DNA of 64,000 nt, taken from positions 8,321,001 through 8,385,000 of the forward strand of contig NC_064039.1 of assembly GCF_932526225.1 (NCBI RefSeq). Direction: 5' to 3'. The position numbers and the translations under genes were made by a program. Source of the DNA: Nematostella vectensis. Its lineage: Eukaryota > Cnidaria > Anthozoa > Actiniaria > Edwardsiidae. Numbering within the stretch: position 1 is the stretch's first letter; each line of letters begins with the position of its first letter. The notes beneath the pieces are model-generated. The model saw only the letters and a program-made list of their open reading frames with translations. It was not told the DNA's origin and did no database searches. Positions 51,401-63,400 of this stretch are shown here, piece by piece.

Positions 51401-54400
51401 ACTCAGTTACTGTATAATTCCCTATTAACACATATATTAATAAATCCGCTCAGTTACACACATCCACACAGTTATGATACATCCAATCAACCATACCCAA
51501 TTTTTAAAGTTTTCTCAGATTTGTGTATTTTTTTTTTCAAATTTAACTAACCCTGTTTATTACTTTGTCAAGATCTCTCAAATGTAATTTTTAATTTTCC
51601 AGATGCGATGTCTGGCCGTGCGTCCCATAGCACTGTTGTCCTGGGTGACTGGATCTGGGTTTATGGAGGATACTCTCTCATTAGCACACAATTCAATGAT
51701 CTCATTAGGTTAGTGTTGCTTCAAGATCTGGTCAGGTAAACATAATTTGTTCTTTTTAGCAAACTGTCTAAAACACTAAAACACATGTTTATGATCCGTT
51801 CTTGTATGATCCTGTTGTCTCACCTGTACTCGAAGGTACTCTTTGTCAAACAACACCTGGGAAGTCCTTCAGCTAGATCCTGCTAGTCCAGTACCATCTA
51901 GAAGATATGGGCATTCTATGGTGGTGGTTAATGTGAGTACAGTATTGGACAATAGTAACATCGCTGTTGCATTTCCCCTCCCACGTGTGTTAAATGCTGG
52001 TGACATTCCCAATTTCGAAAGTGTCTCTTACACTCTGCATGTAGTATTTAACTGATTTCTTTCATCTCATCAGGGTTCTTTAGTCGTTTTTGGTGGTAGA
52101 GTTGAGGGTAGTGAGGTGAATGAGTTGTGGATTTTTGACACGCATCTCATGTCTTGGCAAGAGGTGAGCCCTAAAGGGGGTAACACTCCACTAGCTGTCT
52201 CGGGACACTCTGCAACTGTAGTGGGTGGCAAGATGGTGGTCCTATTTGGGTACGGCCCAGAGGAAGGATTTACACAGAAGGTTCAGGAATACGACCTAAG
52301 TATGTATACTGTAGGATATAATTAGCTTGAGTGCTTCTCTTATTAGATTATATGACCTAGGGTGCAAATTATTAGTTTTAATATCTATTAAAAGATTTGT
52401 ACCCAGAGCTGTTATTCTGAAGTTTGCCTGTTCTCATCCTTGTGTAATTATAAATTAATGACCATATAATTAATGCCAAGCACAACTGTTGGCCAAATAT
52501 TTCAATTTTGGTAAATCCACTTTTATCTGCTGTTACATATAATAAACTTTCAAAATGTTCATTCCCTGTAGTGATAACCAAAATAATTAATGCCAAGCAC
52601 AACTGTTGGCCAAATATTTCAATTGTTGTAAATCCACTGTTTTCTGCTGTTATTTATAATAAACTTACAAAATGTTCATTCCTTCATTTATTGTTCATTT
52701 TGTAGTGACAAATTCCTGGCAGTTGTTCAATGTGAGCTCCCATATCGTACGTGCTACCTATGGTCATAGCAGCGTATATGACCACCTCTCTGGCCGGATT
52801 TATTTGCATGGGGGATATCGGATGCCATCACCAAAAGGCAATTCCAAGGATGAGATCTCCAGCGATACCAATGCATACGACCCAAACACAAGGCAGTGGT
52901 GAGTCAACGTCTTCAAAACAACATACTTTTTTGCAAGAAAAACTGGGATTTATAGCAGAAAGCAAACAAAATACATTCTTATCTCACTAGTCCTTTTTGC
53001 ATACCCTGCTAGCAGAGCTTTCTTCCTGTTTGTTTCTATCAGTTCACTTATCCATGTCGCGAGTCTGTTCTTTTGCATTCTCCTTTGTTTGTGTCCGCAG
53101 GAGAAACCTCTGCCTACATTGTCGCGTATTTTTGCATGACCAATCTGTAACAAGTTTATAAACTACTTATTGTAGATCTGATTCAAATTATGTATGTGTT
53201 TTCTTTAGGTACACATTACTGAGCAGTGACCAGCCCAGGTTCTTCCACTCGGCTGTGCTTATTGGTCACATGATGCTTGTGTACGGTGGTAACACCCACA
53301 ATATGACTGTGGCATCTGATAAGCTGACTAAATGCTACTCACAAGATTTTCTCATGTTCGACACACGTAAGTTCAGTTGATACAACATTTTTTTGTAGAA
53401 GTGCCCCTTTTTTATCAACTTGGTATTACTTTTGGCAACAATTGCAAAGAAAATTGTGTTAAATAAATCCACTCTGCATGACCCTAAAGTCTCTGTTATT
53501 TATGATTTGTAGGGTGTAATAACTGGAATAAGATGCCAACTAAAGATCTTCCGATCTTGTCGGAACGATTTGGTCACACCGCCATTCAGATAAACAGGTA
53601 AGCAAATACATTTTACAGTATGTTCTTCTGGGCATGAATATCATGTAAATATGATCACATGGGTTAGAAGGACGATAAGTAGAATTCTCTGATAACTGTT
53701 CAGTTTCTGTTCTTTACAGTACAATGTTCATTGTTGGAGGATTCAATGGTACCATGCTGAATGATGTGTTATCGTACACTGTGGGTAGGTACCACACTAT
53801 AACCACACCCTGTAGCAACATACCCTGTAGCAACACACACAGTGTTTGCATTGCATCGGAATATACTCCTTTTGCAGTTCATCTTAGCTGCTGAATAGGG
53901 TAAGACAGTCGCAGCAGCGATCTCTGGTGAAGCTATCAGGAAAGCATTACTTTCTATGAGTATAAAGGGAGGAATTTATAAAGAGAATGGTTGCTGTGTT
54001 ATGCAGGTGAATGCTCTGTTTGGAAGGATCAGTCCACTTGTCACCAGGCTTACTTGCACAGTGGATGTGCCAGGTTACTATCCACTGGAGCCTGCATTAG
54101 CCCAGTGGCTGCTCACAAGAGAGCAAATGATGCCATCTCAAGGCCCGCATGCACTGGTGAGTTTGAAGCATGTGTGATACTCTAAGTGCATGCCCATATG
54201 AGGCAGATGTACTAGAGGTACATCATAAAGTAGATGGGAAAGTGCCAAACTTATTGTATGTATCAACAGACCCCTGAAAAGTACTCATGCCAACCTGACG
54301 GAAAAACCTATGGAAAATACGCAATCTAAGATAGAGAAAGAAGACACAACTTCTTACAATGGCCATCGGTTCCTTGTATTACGGACTGATTTTCAAAACA

Positions 54401-57400
54401 CTGAGACCGAGATGCACAAAGCGTAGATTTTGGCTTAGATTTCGTTGACATTTTACAGTCCCATCAATTTAAAAAAGTCGCATTTGCTATTTTGTTTGCT
54501 ATTACTCATTAAGTACTTAGAAAAATATTCCACCTTATTACATGTGAAATGGGCTTATTTGAAGTGTTATGTGATGTTTTTCCGTCATGTCACTCATACC
54601 ACAATATCCTAACATGCTGTACAGTAGGTCCTAACATCAGCAAAAACAAGCAAAAAATTCTAAAAATAAGACTGAATGCTTTGACAACCAGGGGTTTTGT
54701 TTAGACCCGGTGGCTGGCAGAACCGCCAGCTACTATTTTTCGACTGTAGGCTACTTTTTTTTTAATTGATTAATGTTTTATTTGAACTAATATCTTCCAC
54801 CCCCTACTCATAAATCTCCACCGCCTACTCTGAAACTCAATAAAACCCCTGACAATCCAGTAGCCAATCAGAGTGCTTGTACAATTGTTGCCCAGGCAAC
54901 CATAGGCTAGGTATTGGGGTGGGAGGGGAATTAAGGCTCATTAATAGTTCAAATATATATTCTGTAGTCAATGGAAACCACAATTCCACTTAGCCGTCAA
55001 GGATATCCTAAATTGCACTTGCCTTGGCTTGAGTCTGAGACAACTCATCTTGAGTTGCTATCATAATAGTTATCTAAAAGGCAACAAAAGAGCCGGTGTG
55101 TATCTGCACCCCTTCACACCCAACCAGCATACAGGCCTGCTGCAATTATAATGATTTCATAGTTTGATATTGTAGATAATAATTGATAATCCACCTTATG
55201 TATTGCGATGCATTTTGTTGGAAGAAATCTAAGAACTTAAACTTTTTCAGCCAACCCAGGGCATTGCCAGGGGTTTGATTCCTGCCAGAGATGCACAAGT
55301 AGCGCCCATGGCTGCCGATGGTGCAGCAAGACAAACAAATGCTCTAGCAAGCCTTGTGAACACTCTGAGGTATGCTCCTCCTTGTCAACACAAATTCCAT
55401 GACTATTCTAAGGTTGACATAAAGCAATAAAAATAAATTGAAATAGACCAAAGAAAACCATAGTATATCCCAAATTAGTATATAAAACTCGGGAACCTCG
55501 CAAGAACAAGCGATGTGATTGGTTGATAAACTTGGGATAAAAATGCAATATACACCTCCTAGGAGGTGGATATTTTTCTGCGCCTTGAAATCAAGCAAAT
55601 GGCGGGTGTAACAGCCGATTTGCAAGTGTTTCCGAAAAGAAAATTGCTCTAAAGCTCGTTTTATATACTAAAACTTTTATACCATTTCCAATTCGGCGGA
55701 TAGTGGCTTTAAAAATATCTACCTCGGGCCTTCGGCTCTTGGTAGGTATTTCACCATTATCCACCTTAATGGAAATGGTATAATTGTTTAATATAAAATA
55801 GAGATGTCCTTGTTACCACCTACTTAACCTCTAACTCTCTGCCTGTATCCTCTCAGCAGATATTTTTTTAGTAAAGCGGTTTATATCCATTACAATGATC
55901 GCATTTTCAGGCCGAGGTAATTGAGGTCGACAAGTGTGAAGCCCCTACTAGTGTATGCCAAGGTGAGATAACTGGCCAAAAGGACATGGCGGAAAAACAT
56001 GGAAATGCGCAATTCGAGATAGCTAAAGAAGACACGATTTCTTACAATAGCCATTGGTTCCTTGTATTCCGGAATGATTTTGAAAACACAAATAACGTGA
56101 GGCCGAAATGCACATACCCAGATTTTGGCTTTTAAAAATATTTTTTCCTTGATCATCCTTGCGCTATGTACGGGCTCAGGGGCGAAAAGCCCAAATTTCA
56201 ATGGCACTAAATGAAAAGTCGCATCAATTTAAAAAAAAAAATCGCATTTGATATTTTGTTTGATATTACTCACTAAGTACTACGAGAATCTTTCCACATT
56301 ATTAGATGTAAAATGGGCTTATTTGAAGCGTCATGTCATGTTTTTCCATCATGTCGGCCAAAAGTAGATGATAATGTATATTACGATAATGGCATTTCGC
56401 AAATTTTATGTACCTTCATGATTTCCCCACAGTTCTTGCTGTACATTGATAATGCCATCTAACAAATTCTTATACTTTTATGATTTCCCACAATAGATTT
56501 AAAATTCCTATTGCACAAATACTATTTTTCACTTCATCTCCTTAAGTGGGTATGTGCGCACACACCCGATGTGATAACAGCACATCATGTGATGACTGCA
56601 CCCGGAGCAAGGGGTGCATGTGGTGTGAGTCGAATCAGAAGTGCGTCCCTCTCAATGCCTACGTGGTGTCCTTCCCATATGGACAGTGCCATGAATGGAC
56701 ACGGGACAATACATGTGCAGGTATTCATTATAATTTCATTTACCAGGCTAGTCACTCACATCATGTCAAACTAAACAAAAAGTTTGATATCTAACTCAGC
56801 ATAAGTATGGTCATGGAGGGCGCCAACTAGATATGAGCTCAAAATGATATTGCCACTAGCACACAGCCAAATAAATATCAACAGGATGTTCTTGATGAAC
56901 AATAAACGATGTTAAAGATGTGATTGAGAACTTGAATGCTTTGACTGCTCTGAAGATCAGAAAATCTGAAGGTTAAAATCCCTTCCTCACCAACTCAACT
57001 AAGCCTTGTAACGATGTAATATATGCCGGCTAGTTCAAGTCTAATGGTTAATGTTTCTATTCCAGCTGTCCAGTGCTCTAAGATGGTCTCTTGCTTGGAT
57101 TGCCACACCCTTCCGGGTTGTGGCTGGTGTGATGATGGCTCTGGGACTGGTTTGGGGAAGTGCTTGGCTGGTGGTGATCTGGGACCATTTGTGTCCAACA
57201 GTACCTCACAAGACAGCAGATGTCCAGTCAAGGGTGGCAGGCAGATGTGGTACTTCATCGAATGTCCAGGTAGGGAAAGATGTCACAAGAGAAAAGATGT
57301 CTACTGTTGTCAAGGGTGGCAGGGAGATGTGGTACTTCATTGGTTGTCCAGGTAGGGAAATACGTCACAAGAGGAAAGATGTCTACTGTAGTCAAGGGTG

Positions 57401-60400
57401 GCAGGTAGATGTGGTACTTCATTGGTTGTCCAGGTAGGGAAATACGTCACAAGAGGAAAGATGTCTACTGTAGTCAAGGGTGGCAGGGAGATGTGGTACT
57501 TCATCGAATGTCCAGGTAGGGAAACACGTCACAAGAGGAAAGATGCCTATTTAAGGGTGGCAGGGAGATGTGGTACTTCATCGAATGTCCAGGTAGGGAA
57601 ACACGTCACAAGAAGAAAGATGCCCAGTTAAGGGTGGCAGGCAGATGTGGTACTTCATTGAATGTCCAGGTAGGGAAAGATGTCACAAGAGAAAAGATGC
57701 CCACTTAAGGGTGGCAGGCAGATGTGGTACTTCATCGAATGTCCAGGTAGGGAAACACGTCACAAGAGGAAAGATGCCTATTTAAGGGTGGCAGGCAGAT
57801 GTGGTACTTAATTGAATGTCCAGAAATAACTTACAAAACACCTTACAAAAGGAAAGATGTCTGTTAAGGGTGGTTATTAAGCATGGGCAAACTCTGTGTA
57901 TGTCTCTCCTACAGCATGTCAGTGTAACGGCCACAGCACATGTGACAGCAAGAACAACTGCAAAACATGCCTGCATAACACAAATGGTAAGGTTGTACTA
58001 AATCACGATTTGTTGGTTTGTAGGTAAAACCCTTGATTGGTTTGTTGGAAATTTTGCATGATTGTAATTTTTCTAATCTCATGTTTTCTGTTCACACTCC
58101 CTCTTACTAGGGACCAACTGCCAGATCTGTAGTAATGGTTACTATGGCAACCCTAAGAACGGAGGTACATGTAAAGGTGAGGAACTCACAAGGGTAAGCA
58201 ACTAACTCATCCTTAGAAGTGTAATAGTTGTATGGTTCAGCATCCTTCATTACTCATCCTTGGAAGCCACAGTGCCCAGACGCTATTAGGGTTTTGCACT
58301 ACACAGTGCAAGCAGTTCTTACTTTTACAGTTTATTTTTCATATATCTAAAGAAATGTGTGTCATGCCAAGATATACATCTTCGAGTTTGAAAAGTGTGT
58401 TGATTGTTCCCTTCTCTTTTCTTTAGCATGTGAGTGCAATGGACACGGAACCTCTTGTGACCATTTGACAGGATCATGCGTCTGCCTCACTAAAGGCGTG
58501 GTCGGTGCTAGCTGCGAGCTGTAAGTAGATACTCCCCCTACCCCATAGACAGAAGAGGTCTAGAGTTGCTTCAGGAGAAGCTGCAGGAAACTGGTCCAGA
58601 ATCTCATAAGCCCTGTGCAAACTCGCCAGCCAGCATTACTGGGATTGTGTTCTGCATGATACATTTCAGTCATAAATATCGGTTTCGTGACCAAAAATTT
58701 GTGACGTTTTCTTTATTTATAGATGCGGTAACGTTTTTTTTCTCTTTGAAATGACAGCATTATATGGACGCGAGCTTTTTTCGCTCTAAACGATGCAAAT
58801 AATCCCAGAATTGCTGGGTTCATGTGTAAACTGCGCCAGCAAAGTTGTGATTTGCTTGGTTGACCACGAGACAAAGGAGATGCTGGTGAAGTGCTGGCAA
58901 AAAGTTTGAACTCAACCAGCCAGCACCTCCCAACATGGTGTTCAAACTGCTCCAGCAATGCTTCGCTAGCGTCTCGCCAGCAATACTGGTGCAGCTTGCA
59001 CAGGGCTATATACCTGCAGGAAACTGGGCCAGGTTCTCAGAAATGTGCAGATAAATGAGCCAAGTTCTCGGAAACTAGTAGGAAACTGGGCCAGGTTTGT
59101 AGAAACGTGCAGGAAACTGGGGCATGTTCTCAGAAACGTTCAGGAAACTGACCCAGGTTCTCAAAAATGTGCAGGAAACTGGGCCAGGTTCTCAAAAATG
59201 TGCAGGAAACTTGGCCAGGTTCACAGAAAGCAGAAAACTGAGCCAAGTTCTAGGAAGTTAGCAGGAAACTGGGCCACGTTCTCAGGAACATCCATCCTGC
59301 ATCGTTTTTCAGCAAGTTGAATGACATTAGTTAAACCCTCTCGACAGGTGTGAGGACAGCAAAGGTTACCATGGAAACGCTACTCGTGGGGGAAACTGCT
59401 TTTGTAAGTTCCTAGTGCCCATACTGTAGGAACAAAAATCCAAAAATTGAAGATTTTTTACTACAAATGTGTTTAACGAAGATTAAAATAAATGTGTTAG
59501 ATGAAGAGGGCTTTAAATGTGTTTAACTAAAATTTCTACAAATGTGTATTTGGCCTATCGTAAATAAAGATGTCTCAAGATGTGCTGTTATTCGAACTTG
59601 CCTATACATGTAATTTTGTTTGGCTCTTCGCTTTTGAATTTTGCTGTGATAATGTCCGTGTGCTTATCATCCTCCAGTCGATTTGACCAGCAACTACGTG
59701 TTCACCTTCAACGTGTCAGGCAAGAACAGGGCGAGCTTCAGGAACACACCGCAGAAGGTAAGACCTGCTATCTTATATTATTTTGCTTAAAACCGCATGA
59801 TGAGCCGAAAACATTAAAGAAATGCAGCTGATTGGAGGTAAAGACAGTATAGACCCTCTTGTTAAGTCTGATAAAGGCGGCCAAGAACAGTAATGTAATC
59901 ACGGTTTGTGACTTTTTCAAGGTTACATTTTGTTGATTGTTAGAGGCAAGAATGCACCAAGGATTTTTAAGAGGGCTAAATGCTAGCCTAGATGTACGCA
60001 TGTCTTGGGTGCTGGCACTTCATCAAGGAGATTGGTGGGGATTTACTGTTAAGGTGGTTAATAAGAGTGTTTCTTATAGGAGGGGGAGGCAAGCGGATAT
60101 CAAGGGGGTGTATTCGACTTACTCACAACTGTTAACTGAAAACTGTTTTCTTTCAGTCTGATCGCGACGTGTTGTTCACCATTCGAGTGCTCGGATCTCA
60201 AGCCTTGATGAACGTCACCTACACTACTGGTGAGTGATATCAAGTTGCTGTATGTACGTGGCAGGCGAGGAATAGAGGGATTTCATGTATACGGCAGTGA
60301 GGCATATTGTTTTGTTGAATGTACACAATGCATAAGTGATATTGATTATACACCTATTTCAAATAAGGTTGCACTTGAGAACCCATCCCGCATTGGCTCA

Positions 60401-63400
60401 TGGGTGATGTATAAATTCACGAATCCTGGTCTGTGAAAGCCGTGTCAATGTTGAGGGAACATAAAAAAGGATTGTACACCTATCCAAACCTGAATTAGTT
60501 TTTATTTAGGATTATTTGCACTGCAGGATATGATACACAACCTTTTTTTCTTTTATATTGGCTTTGGTTTGATTCGACTGTGCATACCCTGTACATATCT
60601 TTTGTTGTTATTTCAGGCTCCGGGAGCGAAGAGCGAGCTGTGATTCTAATGAAGCCGATCGGTTACTCCAAAACCACGTTCAAACATGAAGATTACGCAT
60701 TCGGCAAAGGAGTTGTGTTTAACATCCATGTGTACGACATCGATTTTGGCAACGTCAGTCTCGACGTATGTATTGCTCCGATCATGGTTATAATCGAGAA
60801 TCACATTCCATCATGCAAATACACATTCCTTAAGCTCGTCTATAGCTTTTCTTTTACAACATAAACGGGGCTTGTTTAGCTGAATTGTTTTCCCTTATTT
60901 TTTTTCCAGATCTCATTTTCGCAAATGACCCCATTCTTGTTGCTCAAGTTCTTCATTACCTTTTTCGGGTAAGACTCGAGATGGATTTTAACGTGTCCCT
61001 ACGCTATTAAAACATAACCATAGCTGCTGTTGTGGACGTTTATCTTCTTATAATGATTCCGGTTCACTGAAATCTGGTAGTTGACTATGCCCTGAAGCAT
61101 TATTATTATGGACGCAAAAATTTGGCAGTGTCAAGGTGAACCATATTTACCTTCTGTAAACGGACATGACTATATAATTGATTTGTAATGGTTCCGATTA
61201 TATAAATATTGGTTACGTATATATAAGTGATGGTTCCGTGTATATAAGTGATGGTTTCGTGTATATGTGATAGTTCCGTGTATGTAAGTGACGGTTCCGT
61301 GTATGTAAGTGACGGTTCCGTAAATATGTGACGGTTCCGTGTATATAATTGACGGCTCCGTGTATATGTGATGGTTCAGTGTATATAAGTGACGGTTCCG
61401 TGTATATGTGATGGTTCTGTGTATATAAGTGACGGTTCTGTGTATATGTGACGGTACCGTGTAGATGTGATGGCTCCGTGTCTAGAAGTGACGGCTCCAT
61501 GTATATGAGGTGGCCCCATGTATATAACTAACGGTTCCGTGTATACTTTAGGTGTTTTTTCTCCATCTTGATTGTCACGTTTATTGCTTGGAAGATCAAA
61601 GTGCGCTATAATAACTACCTAATGTCAAGGGTATGTACCCATTGTTTATAATACCAGAAACATTAGCAAAATCATTATTGCTACATTCATCATCATGACC
61701 ATTCTAGTGATCATCATCATCGCCAATTTCAACATCATCATAATCATCCATTAACTACCATTAGTTTATCTGTCATCCTCATCACAATCAAGTTAAGCAG
61801 CCATGGATAGTATGTTTGATAATTGTTTCTGCTTCTGCCATAGCAACGTCAGGTTGAGATGCGACAGATGGCCAGTCGTCCATCCTCTAGTGTGAGCCTG
61901 CTGATTGACAAGCATGATGACCCGTACTGCCGACAGGTCAGTGTTACCATTACAAATACACTACTGCCGACAGGTCAGTTTTACCCTTAAAAATACACTA
62001 CTGCCGACAGGTCAGTATTACACTTAAAAATACACTACTGCCGACCGATCCGTGTTACCCTCACAAATACACACTGCCGACAGGTCAATGTTAACCTTAC
62101 AAATACACTACTGAACACAGGTCAGTGTTACCCTTACAAATACACTACTGCCGACAGGTCAGTGTTACCCTTACAAATACACTACTGCCGACAGGTCAGT
62201 GTTACCCTTACAAATACACTACTGCAGACAGGTCAGTGTTACCCTTACAAATACACTACTGCAGACAGGTCAGTGTTACCCTTACAAATACACTACTGCC
62301 GACAGGTCAGTGTTACCCTTACAAATACACTACTGCCGACAGGTCAGTGTTACCCTTACAAATACACACTGCCGACAGGTCAATGTTAACCTTACAAATA
62401 CACTACTGAACACAGGTCAGTGTTACCCTTACAAATACACTACTGCCGACAGGTCAGGGTTACCCTTACAAATACACTACTAAACACAGGTCAGTGTTAC
62501 CCTTACAAATACACTACTTCCGACAGGTCAGTGTTACCCTTACAAATACACTACTTCCGACAGGTCAGTGTTACCCTTACAAATACACTACTGCCGACAG
62601 GTCAGTGTTACCCTTACAAATACACTACTGCACACAGGTCAGTGTTACCCTTACAAATACACTACTGAACATAGGTCAGTGTTACCCTTACAAATACACT
62701 ACTGCCGACAGGTCAGTGTTACCCTTACAAATACACTACTGCCGACCGATCCGTGTTACCCTTACAAATAATCTACTGCCGACAGGTCAGTGTTAACCTT
62801 ACAAATACACTACTTCCGACAGGTCCGTGTTACCCTTACAAATACACTACTTCCGACAGGTCCGTGTTACCCTTACAAATACACTACTTCCGACAGGTCA
62901 GTGTTACCCTTACAAATACACTACTTCCGACAGGTCAGTGTTACCCTTACAAATACACTACTTCTGACAGGTCCGTGTTAACCTTACAAATACACTACTT
63001 CCGACAGGTCAGTGTTACCCTTACAAATACACTACTTCCGACAGGTCCGTATTACCATTACAAATACACTACTGCACACAGGTCAGTGTTACCCTTACAA
63101 ATACACACTGCCGACAGGTCAATGTTAACCTTACAAATACACACTGCCGACAGGTCAATGTTAACCTTACAAATACACTACTGCACACAGGTCAGTGTTA
63201 ACCTTACAAATACACTACTGCACACAGGTCAGTGTTACCCTTACAAATACACTACTGCAGACAGGTCAGTGTTACCCTTACAAATACACTACTGCACACA
63301 GGTCAGTGTCCTCGCTTATTTTCAAATGCGTCTTCGCTTACGTGCTAAGTGCTTCCTTGCTGGCGGTTAAATGCGTCCTTCGTCTCAATCTCCAGACGTA

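Noticed and set aside
57023-57631. Frames suggesting extra coding repeats after attractin exon 18
   Set aside because: The copies have no acceptors between them, the spacing shifts frame, and stops occur. Exon 18 to 19 joins in phase from the first donor.
62125-63370. Overlapping plus-strand frames with LPLQIHYCRQVSVTLTNT-like repeats
   Set aside because: They are the 37-bp junction array read in all frames. 37 is not a multiple of 3, so one unit series feeds all three frames.
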